Part shown: positions 22,819 through 29,308 of the stretch, piece after piece
How positions within the stretch are numbered: the first letter of the stretch is position 1
Layout: each line of letters starts with the position of its first letter
NCBI GenBank assembly: GCA_002307145.1
Contig: DBTR01000042.1
Location: 52,477 to 84,124, forward strand
From: Rhodospirillum sp. UBA1311
Lineage (GTDB): Bacteria; Pseudomonadota; Alphaproteobacteria; Rhodospirillales; Rhodospirillaceae
DNA: 31,648 nucleotides
Direction: 5' to 3'
The notes under the pieces: model-generated
Told to the model about the DNA's origin: nothing
What the model saw: the letters and a program-made list of their open reading frames with translations, nothing else
Database searches by the model: none
Made by a program: the position numbers and the translations under genes

Positions 22819-24306
22819 TCAAACCTCCGTAAGCCAGAGTTCGAGTTCGGCGAACGTGAACGGCGCGTCGGTGAGGCGGGCAAACGCCGCACGCACCGCG
22901 GCGCGCAGCATCGGGGTGTCGATCGAGCGGCCCCAGAACGCGGCCTCGGCGAGATATGCGCCGATCATCGCATCGCGGCCTGTGGCACTGCCGTCGTCGA
23001 GGGCGCCGATCGCCGCCACCTTGGCAAGGATGTCGGCGCTATCGCGCGGCGGCAGGTCTTTCGCCCCTTCGAAGCGGCCGAGATAGAACGCCAGCCACGC
23101 CGCGAGCGACAGGGTCATCAGCGGCGCGGGCTTGCGGAAGCGATCGATGTGGGCTTCCAGGCGTTCGAGATTGCGGGTCTGGTATTTCACCAGGCCGTTG
23201 AGGCTGATGTCGTACCAGAGGTGACGGATGTAGGGATTGGCGAAGCGGCGCAGCACCGCATCGGCAAAGGCGTCGAGCTCGGCCTTCGGCAGGGTGAGGA
23301 ACGGAATCACTTCCTGCTGCAGCAACCGCGCGATGAACGCCGCGCCGGCCTTCGAGGTCACCGCCTCGCCCACCGTCGGCACCCCCGCGAGCAGCGCGAG
23401 CGGGCAGAGGCCGGTGTGCGCGCCGTTCAGGATCGCGACCTTGCGGGTCTTGTAGGGGGTCACGTCGGGCACGACGATGGTGTTCTCGTCGAACTTCGCG
23501 AGCGGCAGACGCAGATCGGCCATGCCCGGCTTCCGCTCGATGACGAAGAGATTGAACAGTTCGGTCGCGGTCATGAAGCCGTCGACGTAGCCGAGCTCCT
23601 TGTGCAGATCCTCGGCCTCGGCGCGCGGATAGCCGGGCACGATGCGGTCGACGAGGGTGTTGTAGAAGGTGTTGGCGGTCTCGACCCAGGCGATGAACGC
23701 GGGCTCCAGCTTCCACTCGGCGGCGTGCTGGAGGACGATGCGGCGGAGTTCGTCGCCGTTGTGGTCGATGAGTTCGCAGGCGATCATCTGCCAGCCGAAC
23801 TCGGCCTTGCCGCCGAACGCCTTCCAGCGCTCGTGCAGCAGGCGGGTCATCTTGCCGGGAAAGGACACCTGCGGCGCGTCGGCGTAAGCGACCGTCGGCA
23901 CGTAGGCGATCCCGGCGTCGGTGGTGTTGGAGATCACCACGGTGATGTTCGGATCGCGGGCCTGGGCGAGGACGTCGTCCCACGCGCCGTGGGCCGCGAT
24001 TTCGCGCCGCACGCAGCCGACGACGCGGGCCTCGGACACCTTCGCGCCGTTCTCGTCGACGCCCCGGCTCAACACCGTGTAGAGGCCGTCCTGCTCGTTG
24101 AGGAAGTGCGGATTGCCGCCCGCGATCGGACGCACCACGACCACGCCCCAGTCGTTCCCGGCCTCGTTCATCCGGTCGATCTTCCAATCGACGAAGGCGC
24201 GGAGGAAGTTGCCCTCGCCGAACTGCAGCACGCGCGGCGTCGGGCGCGGGCGGCCGTTCAAGGCGGAAGCATCGAGAACACCAATCGCGGTATCGAGAGA
24301 CGTCAT
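22819..24306 (-). CDS. uxaB: Tagaturonate reductase UxaB (altronate oxidoreductase)
   Basis: NADH-dependent reductase of the mannitol dehydrogenase family that interconverts D-tagaturonate and D-altronate; 495 residues. The N-terminal RVLQFGEGNFLRAFVDWKID is the diagnostic nucleotide-binding start and matches E. coli UxaB closely; ISNTTDAGIAY, CELIDHNGDELRRIV, NTFYNTLVDRIVPGYPR and PYKTRKVAILNGAHTGLCPLA (catalytic Lys/Asn/His region) also match. UxuB (fructuronate reductase) differs in these segments. AAGGA lies upstream of the ATG. It follows the LgoD-like dehydrogenase by 58 nt, with a GC hairpin in the gap, and precedes uxaA by 4 nt. Confidence 0.96.
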   Translation of the reverse strand: MTSLDTAIGVLDASALNGRPRPTPRVLQFGEGNFLRAFVDWKIDRMNEAGNDWGVVVVRPIAGGNPHFLNEQDGLYTVLSRGVDENGAKVSEARVVGCVRREIAAHGAWDDVLAQARDPNITVVISNTTDAGIAYVPTVAYADAPQVSFPGKMTRLLHERWKAFGGKAEFGWQMIACELIDHNGDELRRIVLQHAAEWKLEPAFIAWVETANTFYNTLVDRIVPGYPRAEAEDLHKELGYVDGFMTATELFNLFVIERKPGMADLRLPLAKFDENTIVVPDVTPYKTRKVAILNGAHTGLCPLALLAGVPTVGEAVTSKAGAAFIARLLQQEVIPFLTLPKAELDAFADAVLRRFANPYIRHLWYDISLNGLVKYQTRNLERLEAHIDRFRKPAPLMTLSLAAWLAFYLGRFEGAKDLPPRDSADILAKVAAIGALDDGSATGRDAMIGAYLAEAAFWGRSIDTPMLRAAVRAAFARLTDAPFTFAELELWLTEV

Positions 24307-24324
24307 CACATTCGTCCTTTTCCG

Positions 24325-24345
24325 GCGCGGGGGCACATCCCGCGC
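24325..24345 (-). other. Intercistronic hairpin between the dehydrogenase gene and uxaB
   Basis: GCGCGGG (24325-24331) and CCCGCGC (24339-24345) pair perfectly around a 7-nt loop in the 58-nt gap. There is no T-run, so it is more likely a stability or processing element than a terminator. Confidence 0.4.
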
Positions 24346-24364
24346 ATCCACACAACGAGGGGCC

Positions 24365-25381
24365 TTAGCGCTCGATCAGGATCTTCAGCGTCGACGCCCG
24401 TTCCTTCGCCCAATAGGGCAGCGCGGCCTCGGCCTCGTCGAAGGCGAACACCTTCGAGATCAGGTCGTCGGGCGCGTGGTCGAGATGTTCGAGATAGGCG
24501 ATCACCGCCTCGAAATCGGCGGGCAGCGCATTGCGCGAGCCCATGATGTCGAGTTCCTTCAGGTTGAAGAACTTGGTGTCGTAGGTCACCGGCGCCTTGG
24601 AGTAGCCAATGTAGACCACCCGGCCGGAGAAGCCGACGATGTCGATCGCCTGGGTGAAGGTCTGGGGCAGGCCGACCGCCTCGACCACCACGTCGGCACC
24701 GTCGCCGTTGGTGATTTCCGCAATCCGGGCCGCCACGTCCTCGGTTCCGGCGTCGATGGTGTGGGCCGCGCCGTAGCGCGCCGCCATCGCGATCTTCGAC
24801 GCGCCGACGTCGACGGCGATCACTTCCGCGCCGCGCGCCACCGCGCCCGCCACCGCGCCCATGCCGATCATGCCGCAGCCGATCACCACCACCCGGTCGG
24901 CGGCCTCGACTCGGCCGCGCGCCACCGCGTGGAAGCCGACGGAGAGCGGCTCGACCAGCGCAAGATGGCGGGGCGCGAGGGTGTCGTTGAGAATGAGCTT
25001 GCCATAGGGCAACACGAGGCGCTCGGCCAAGCCGCCGTTCTGCTGCACGCCCAGGGTCTTGTTCGACCGGCAGGCGTTGACCCGGCCGCGACGGCACGAC
25101 GGGCACTCGCCGCACGCGGTATAGGGCACCACGATGACGCGGCGGCCCGGCGCGAATTCGGCGGGCACGCCCGCGCCGACCTCGACGATTTCCGCGCCGA
25201 TCTCGTGGCCGGGAATCCGGGGAAGGCTGACCAGCGGATTGAGGCCGGTAAAGGTGGCGAGATCGCTACCGCACAAACCCACGTGCTTCACCGCTATCAG
25301 CACTTCACCCGCGCCCGGAATCGGGTCGGCGACTTCATGGAACGCACACCGCTCCATGCCTTCGATCATCAGAGCCTTCAT
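24365..25381 (-). CDS. Zinc-dependent MDR dehydrogenase, LgoD-like (probable L-galactonate 5-dehydrogenase)
   Basis: Medium-chain alcohol dehydrogenase of 338 residues. Catalytic zinc ligands are Cys37 (GLCGSD), His59-Glu60 (GHE) and Glu144 (LVEPL); the structural zinc site has Cys90, 93, 96 and 104 in ACGECPSCRRGRVNAC. The NAD-binding motif is GCGMIGMG (168-175). Several segments recall E. coli YjjN/LgoD: VVPYTACGECPSC, LGVQQNGGLAERL and the late MGSRNALPADF. LgoD oxidises L-galactonate to D-tagaturonate, exactly the substrate of the next gene, uxaB. The ATG at 25381 is preferred over one 15 nt upstream because GAGGA precedes it. Promoter-proximal gene of the operon. Other sugar acids or polyols remain possible. 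Confidence 0.9.
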   Translation of the reverse strand: MKALMIEGMERCAFHEVADPIPGAGEVLIAVKHVGLCGSDLATFTGLNPLVSLPRIPGHEIGAEIVEVGAGVPAEFAPGRRVIVVPYTACGECPSCRRGRVNACRSNKTLGVQQNGGLAERLVLPYGKLILNDTLAPRHLALVEPLSVGFHAVARGRVEAADRVVVIGCGMIGMGAVAGAVARGAEVIAVDVGASKIAMAARYGAAHTIDAGTEDVAARIAEITNGDGADVVVEAVGLPQTFTQAIDIVGFSGRVVYIGYSKAPVTYDTKFFNLKELDIMGSRNALPADFEAVIAYLEHLDHAPDDLISKVFAFDEAEAALPYWAKERASTLKILIER

Positions 25382-25424
25382 CGTGTTCCTCGCCATGCGA
25401 CACAGACCGTTTGAGTTCGGTCTA

Positions 25425-25441
25425 TTATCATTTTTAGACAA
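25425..25441. promoter_or_regulatory. Operator-like site 1 of the aldonate operon
   Basis: TTATCATTTTTAGACAA is an AT-rich 17-mer repeated at 25469-25485 with 13 or more matching bases. It covers the candidate -10 (25433-25438) of the leftward promoter, so a bound regulator would repress the operon. Binding by the adjacent GntR protein is inferred. Confidence 0.6.
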
Positions 25442-25461
25442 TTTCGCAGCTTGCCTGTCAA
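25433..25461 (-). promoter_or_regulatory. Candidate sigma-70 promoter of the aldonate operon
   Basis: On the minus strand a perfect TTGACA (25456-25461) is followed after 17 nt by TCTAAA (25433-25438). It lies between the two operator-like 17-mers, with its -10 inside the first. The first gene starts 52 nt downstream, at 25381. Confidence 0.6.
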
Positions 25462-25468
25462 CGGGTTT

Positions 25469-25485
25469 TTATCAATTATAGACAA
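25469..25485. promoter_or_regulatory. Operator-like site 2 of the aldonate operon
   Basis: TTATCAATTATAGACAA is an imperfect palindrome (6 of 8 half-site positions) and a direct repeat of the site at 25425-25441. The two centres are 44 bp apart, about four helical turns. It lies upstream of the leftward promoter and between that promoter and the regulator gene. Confidence 0.6.
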
Positions 25486-25528
25486 ATCCGACCTACCCCG
25501 GCGGCCATTTACGACGAGCGAGCCGAGC

Positions 25529-26431
25529 ATGCGCACCAATGCGGTTTACAAACGCGCCTACAACCAGGGTCTGGCCCGCCTCTTGACGGTTGAGATCGGC
25601 GGCGATCTCGGCTCGGAGGCGCAACTCGCGGAGAATCTCGGAATCAGCCGCACCACGGTGCGGACGATGTTGGCAACCATGGCGGCAGCAAGGCTAATTG
25701 TGCTCAATGGGCGGCAGAAGATCGTCCGCCGCCACCCGAAGGAAGGGGACTACTTCCCCGAGACCGAGACCGAGTCGATCCGCGACGTGATCGAGAAGCG
25801 GTTCATGGAACTGGTGCTGCAGCGCGACTTCCGCCCCGGCCAGCAGATCAGCAATCTCGAACTCGCGCGCCAGCTCCAGGTCTCCCCCTCGGCGCTGCGC
25901 GAATACCTGATCGAGTTCAGCCAGTGCGGCCTCCTCGAACGACGCCCGGAGAGCCGCTGGATCTTCAAGGGATTCGACCGCGACTTCGCCCGCGAACTGT
26001 TCGACATCCGCGAGCTGTTCGAGCTGCAATCGGCGGAAAAGTTCGCCAATCTCCCGGCGAGCGACCCGATCTGGCAGCGGCTCGACGCGCTCGAACGCCA
26101 GCACGTCGAACTGATCGCCGAGATCGACAGCCGCTACAAGGAGTTCTCCCGCGTCGACGCCGACCTGCACGAACTCGTCAACTCGGCGGCGCGCAATCGC
26201 TTCATCGACAACTTCCAAACCCTCCGCAGCCTGATCTTCCACTACCACTATCTCTGGCAGAAGGACGACGAGAAGGAACGTAACCTCGTCGCCCTCAAGG
26301 AACACCTAGTCTACATCGAAGCCCTGCGCAGCCGCGACCCCGCGAAGATCCGCGCCGCCGCCCTCGACCACCTGCACTCGGCACGGCAAAGCCTCTATGC
26401 CTCGATCGGCCGCAACGGCATGGGCGAATGA
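25529..26431 (+). CDS. GntR-family regulator with two winged-helix domains
   Basis: Regulator of 300 residues. The second half is a standard GntR/FCD protein: a winged helix at about residues 84-149 (FRPGQQISNLELARQL, QVSPSALREYLIEF, GLLERRPESRW) followed by a helical effector domain (FDIRELFELQSAEKF ... HELVNSAARNRFI ... HLHSARQSL). Unusually, the first 70 residues form another winged helix (LGSEAQLAENLGISRTTVRTML, then a wing at RLIVLNGRQKIVRR). The ATG at 25529 is used; the open frame upstream would run through an operator site. It is divergent from the LgoD-like/uxaBA/TRAP operon and is its likely regulator, with the sugar acid or tagaturonate/altronate as possible effector. Confidence 0.88.
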   Translation: MRTNAVYKRAYNQGLARLLTVEIGGDLGSEAQLAENLGISRTTVRTMLATMAAARLIVLNGRQKIVRRHPKEGDYFPETETESIRDVIEKRFMELVLQRDFRPGQQISNLELARQLQVSPSALREYLIEFSQCGLLERRPESRWIFKGFDRDFARELFDIRELFELQSAEKFANLPASDPIWQRLDALERQHVELIAEIDSRYKEFSRVDADLHELVNSAARNRFIDNFQTLRSLIFHYHYLWQKDDEKERNLVALKEHLVYIEALRSRDPAKIRAAALDHLHSARQSLYASIGRNGMGE

Positions 26432-26433
26432 AC

Positions 26434-26447
26434 TTGCGCCAGCGCAA
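26434..26447. promoter_or_regulatory. NnrR box 1 (upstream of the DUF1858-type gene)
   Basis: TTGCGCCAGCGCAA is a perfect palindrome of the TTGCG-N4-CGCAA class bound by NnrR-type NO-responsive CRP/FNR regulators. It begins 3 nt after the GntR stop. A TAGCTT (26470-26475) starts 29.5 nt from its centre, placing the box at -41.5 if that is the -10. The gene start is 66 nt from the centre. Confidence 0.8.
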
Positions 26448-26506
26448 GGACGAAGCGGATCGGGCGGCGTAGCTTCGGGGCCAGCCGCAACCGCGAGAGC
26501 CGAGCC

Positions 26507-26713
26507 ATGCCCCCCGCCCCGATCACCGCCGCAACCATCGTCGACACCCTGATGACCGAACACCCGGCGACGATCCCGGTGTTCCTGCGCCACCACGCCC
26601 ACTGCGTCGGCTGCCCGGTCGGCAGCCTCCACACCGTCGCCGACGCCTGCCGCGAACACGGCGTGCCGCTCGAAACCCTGTTGCGCGATTTGAATGCGGC
26701 AGTGTCGAGGTAA
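26507..26713 (+). CDS. Small DUF1858-type redox-disulfide protein in the NO regulon
   Basis: Protein of 68 residues resembling the DUF1858 / ScdA-N domain ('hybrid-cluster protein-associated redox disulfide'). The pattern is visible as ITAATIVDTLMTEHPATIPVF followed by HHAHCVGCPVGSLHTVADAC, with Cys33 and Cys36 in a C-x-x-C and a third Cys at 48, ending in a short helix (LETLLRDLNAAV). Such domains occur beside or fused to proteins of nitrosative stress and Fe-S cluster repair. Here it stands alone behind a perfect NnrR box, so it is expected to be induced by nitric oxide. The precise role, perhaps thiol or metal chemistry during NO exposure, is unknown. Confidence 0.82.
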   Translation: MPPAPITAATIVDTLMTEHPATIPVFLRHHAHCVGCPVGSLHTVADACREHGVPLETLLRDLNAAVSR

Positions 26714-26718
26714 GAACC

Positions 26719-26824
26719 GGGGCTGCCGCCCCAGGCCCCGCTTGGAGGGTCGCAGACCCTCCAAACCTCCCCCTGGCTTTTGCGCGAAGCGCGATCAAAC
26801 CAAGGAATGTTGCCGCTTCGCGGC
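26719..26824. repeat. Cluster of GC hairpins, probable dispersed intergenic repeat or terminator
   Basis: The 162-bp gap between two convergent genes holds GGGGC-N4-GCCCC (26719-26732), TTGGAGGGTC-GCA-GACCCTCCAA (26742-26764, perfect 10-bp stem) and GCCGC-TTC-GCGGC (26812-26824). The composition resembles short intergenic repeats common downstream of genes in Rhodospirillales. One or more may terminate the two converging transcripts. Copy number cannot be judged from one window. Confidence 0.5.
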
Positions 26825-26875
26825 GAAAAACCAATTGAGGGGATGCGCGAGTAGCCCGAGACCCCTCGCACGTTT

Positions 26876-27574
26876 TTACCCTTCCCCCTCCGCAATCATC
26901 AGCAGCGCGTGGGCGTCGCGCACCACGACGCGCTTGCGGCCGCTGGCGACGAGGCCTTTGGTTTCCCAGGCGGCCATCAGGCGGCTGACGGTATGCAGCG
27001 TTGCGCCGGTCATTTCGGCGAGGTCCTGGCGGGAGACCGGGAAGTCGATGAGGATGCCGTCGTCGATCTTGCGCCCGGCCTGGCGCACCAGGCGCAGCAG
27101 GGCGTGGGCGACACGGCGCTCGACCGCCTCGGTGGAGAGTTCGCGGATGCGGGTATGGGCATCCTGCAGGCGTTGGCCGACGGTGGCGAGCGCGTTGACC
27201 GCGATCGCCGGGCAGCGCGCGGCCAGGACGTCCCATTGGTCGGAGGGCCAGCCGAGCGCGATGCTGTCCACCACCGCCTCGGCGGTGCCGGGAAAGTCGG
27301 GCCGCCGCACCGCGCGGGCGATGCCGAACACCTCGCCGGGATTGACGTGGCGCACCACCACCTGCTGACCTTCGGGGGTGGTCTGGGTGACCTTCAACCG
27401 GCCATGCAGCAGCACGAAGAACGCGTCCGCCACATCCCCCTGGCGGAACACGATATCGCCGGGCGCGAGCCGCTTCGCCGTCGCCGTCGCCAGCACCGCG
27501 TCGAGGTCCGTCTCGGCGAGGTCGCGGAACATCGGAAGATCGCGGATCACCGCGCGGTCCAGTCGTGCCGTCAT
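26876..27574 (-). CDS. nnrR: NnrR-type CRP/FNR-family nitric-oxide regulator
   Basis: Transcription factor of 232 residues. The N-terminal cyclic-nucleotide-fold beta-roll is at about 10-110 (FRQGDVADAFFVLLHGRLKV, GEVFGIA), followed by a long dimer helix and a helix-turn-helix at 181-205 (SRQDLAEMTGATLHTVSRLMAAWE). It has a single Cys (121), so it lacks the Fe-S ligands of FNR; this and the context of nirK and nnrS point to the NO-sensing NnrR/Dnr branch. The recognition helix reads HTVSR rather than the ETVSR of FNR, consistent with TTGCG instead of TTGAT half-sites. The ATG at 27574 is chosen over longer frames because homologues begin just before the beta-roll. It is divergent from nirK, with one box between them. 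Confidence 0.88.
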   Translation of the reverse strand: MTARLDRAVIRDLPMFRDLAETDLDAVLATATAKRLAPGDIVFRQGDVADAFFVLLHGRLKVTQTTPEGQQVVVRHVNPGEVFGIARAVRRPDFPGTAEAVVDSIALGWPSDQWDVLAARCPAIAVNALATVGQRLQDAHTRIRELSTEAVERRVAHALLRLVRQAGRKIDDGILIDFPVSRQDLAEMTGATLHTVSRLMAAWETKGLVASGRKRVVVRDAHALLMIAEGEG

Positions 27575-27607
27575 TCCCGCCCCTGCCTTCCGCGATCGTC
27601 GCGGTGT

Positions 27608-27621
27608 TTGCGTTTGCGCAA
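27608..27621. promoter_or_regulatory. NnrR box 2 (nnrR-nirK intergenic)
   Basis: TTGCGTTTGCGCAA fits TTGCG-N4-CGCAA. Its centre is 70 nt before the nirK ATG and 40 nt before the nnrR ATG. It is probably the activation site for nirK and perhaps the autoregulation site of nnrR. The hexamer at the expected -10 distance (TTCCCT, 27644-27649) is a poor match, unlike at the other two boxes. Confidence 0.8.
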
Positions 27622-27684
27622 CACTCTCCGGGCGATTTGGGTGTTCCCTTGTTCTATCGGCAACGATGCAGAAGGACACCGGTC

Positions 27685-28755
27685 ATGTTCACCCGTCGCT
27701 TTATGCTTTCCGCCACCGCCCTGTCGGCGTTCCTCGCCGCGGCGCCCGCCTGGGCCTCCGACCGGATCGCGCCGGTCCTGCTGCCGCCGCCCGCGGTGAT
27801 GGCGCACCAACAGGCCACCGCCGAGAAGCCCAAGACCGTCGCCTTCACCCTCACCGTCCAGGAAAAGGAGGTGGTGGTGGACGAAGCGGGCACGACGATG
27901 CAGGCAATGACCTTCAACGGCAGCATGCCCGGCCCGACGATGGTCGTCCACCAAGGAGACACCGTCGAGCTGACCCTCGTCAATCCCGCCACCAACTCGA
28001 TGCTCCACAACATCGACTTCCATGCCGCCACCGGCGGCATGGGCGGCGGCGACTTCACCCAGGTCGCGCCCGGCGAGCAGGCGACGCTGCGCTTCGTCGC
28101 GGACCGCGCCGGGGTTTTCCTCTACCACTGCGCGCCGCCCGGCATGGTCGCCTGGCACGTGGTGAGCGGCATGAGCGGCGCGCTGATGGTGCTGCCGCGC
28201 GACGGCCTCAAGGACGCGCAGGGCAAGCCGATCCATTACGACGCCGCCTACACCGTCGGCGAGTTCGACCTCTACCTGCCGAAGGACGAAACCGGCGCGT
28301 ACAAGCGCTTCGGCTCCCCTGGCGAGGCTTATGCCGACACCGTCGCGGCGATGCGCGGCCTGATCCCGAGCCACATCGTCTTCAACGGCAAGGCGGGCGC
28401 GCTCACCGGCGAGCGCGCAATGCCCGCCAAGGTCGGCGAGACCGTGCTGATCCTCCATTCCTCCGCCAACCGCGACACCCGCCCGCACCTGATCGGCGGC
28501 CACGGCGACTGGGTGTGGGAAACCGGCAAGTTCGCCAACCCGCCGCTCCGCGACCAGGAAACCTGGTTCGTGCGCGGCGGCTCGGTGGGCGCGGCGGTCT
28601 ATCGCTTCCGCCAGCCCGGCACCTACGCCTACCTCAACCACAACCTGATCGAAGCGACCGAGTTGGGCGCCGTGGCGCAGTTCCAGGTTTCGGGCACGTG
28701 GGACGACAGCCTGATGACCCAGCTCCACGCCCCCGCGCCGATCCCGGCGAAATGA
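27685..28755 (+). CDS. nirK: Copper-containing nitrite reductase NirK
   Basis: Periplasmic enzyme that reduces nitrite to nitric oxide in denitrification; 356 residues, two cupredoxin domains, trimeric in the family. The signal peptide MFTRRFMLSATALSAFLAAAPAWA has a Tat-like TRRFML. All copper ligands are present: type 1 His108, Cys149, His158, Met163; type 2 His113, His148 and His319; catalytic Asp111 (HNIDFH) and His268 (RPHLIGGH). The ATG follows GAAGGA at a usual distance. Box 2 lies 70 nt upstream. Electrons probably come from the pseudoazurin encoded next. The maturation gene nirV is not present beside it. Confidence 0.97.
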   Translation: MFTRRFMLSATALSAFLAAAPAWASDRIAPVLLPPPAVMAHQQATAEKPKTVAFTLTVQEKEVVVDEAGTTMQAMTFNGSMPGPTMVVHQGDTVELTLVNPATNSMLHNIDFHAATGGMGGGDFTQVAPGEQATLRFVADRAGVFLYHCAPPGMVAWHVVSGMSGALMVLPRDGLKDAQGKPIHYDAAYTVGEFDLYLPKDETGAYKRFGSPGEAYADTVAAMRGLIPSHIVFNGKAGALTGERAMPAKVGETVLILHSSANRDTRPHLIGGHGDWVWETGKFANPPLRDQETWFVRGGSVGAAVYRFRQPGTYAYLNHNLIEATELGAVAQFQVSGTWDDSLMTQLHAPAPIPAK

Positions 28756-28767
28756 ACGCGTCCGAAG

Positions 28768-28781
28768 TTGCGCCAGCGCAA
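28768..28781. promoter_or_regulatory. NnrR box 3 (upstream of pseudoazurin)
   Basis: TTGCGCCAGCGCAA is identical to box 1. A TAGCTT (28804-28809) lies exactly as far from the box centre (29.5 nt) as at box 1, and the gene start is 66 nt from the centre, again as at box 1. Probably a class II NnrR-activated promoter for pseudoazurin and nnrS. Confidence 0.82.
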
Positions 28782-28840
28782 CGTCACCGCGCTGACGCCC
28801 GGATAGCTTTGTTCCACGTCCAGACCACAGGAGACCGGAC

Positions 28841-29278
28841 ATGAAATTCTCGACCCGCTTCGCCATCGCTTTCGGACTCGGCCTCGCCTTTGCTGCGGGC
28901 GCGGCGGATGCCGCCGACATCCAGGTGAAGATGCTCAATCGCGGCGCCAAGGGGATGATGGTGTTCGAGCCCGACCTGATCAAAATCGCGCCCGGCGACA
29001 CCGTCACCTTCGTCGCGACCAACCCCGGCCACGACGCGCGCAGCATCGCCGGAATGATCCCTGAAGGTGCCGAGCCCTTCGAGGGCAAGCTCAACAAGGA
29101 TCTCACCGTCACCTTCACCAAGCCCGGCGTCTACGGCGTCGAGTGCCGCCCGCACTACGCCATGGGCATGGTCGCTGCGGTAATCGTCGGCGATCCGGTC
29201 AACCTCGACGCCGCCAAGGCGGTGAAGCAGCCGCCGATGGCGGGCAAGAAGTTCGCCGCCCTCCTCGGCGGACTCTGA
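28841..29278 (+). CDS. Pseudoazurin, periplasmic type 1 copper electron carrier
   Basis: Small blue copper protein that donates electrons to NirK; 145 residues including a 24-residue Sec signal (cleavage after ADA). Copper ligands His64 (NPGHDA), Cys102, His105 and Met110 (ECRPHYAMGM) become 40, 78, 81 and 86 in the mature protein, exactly the numbering of known pseudoazurins, which also confirms the start. CAGGAG precedes the ATG. It lies 85 nt after nirK behind its own NnrR box, so it has a separate promoter, and 30 nt before nnrS. Confidence 0.96.
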   Translation: MKFSTRFAIAFGLGLAFAAGAADAADIQVKMLNRGAKGMMVFEPDLIKIAPGDTVTFVATNPGHDARSIAGMIPEGAEPFEGKLNKDLTVTFTKPGVYGVECRPHYAMGMVAAVIVGDPVNLDAAKAVKQPPMAGKKFAALLGGL

Positions 29279-29308
29279 AACCCTCGCGAACAAGGATAAA
29301 GCCGCACC

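Noticed and set aside
26434..26447. An FNR/Anr box instead of an NnrR box
   Set aside because: FNR-type half-sites are TTGAT/ATCAA. Here the half-sites are TTGCG/CGCAA, and the linked regulator lacks the FNR cysteine cluster.
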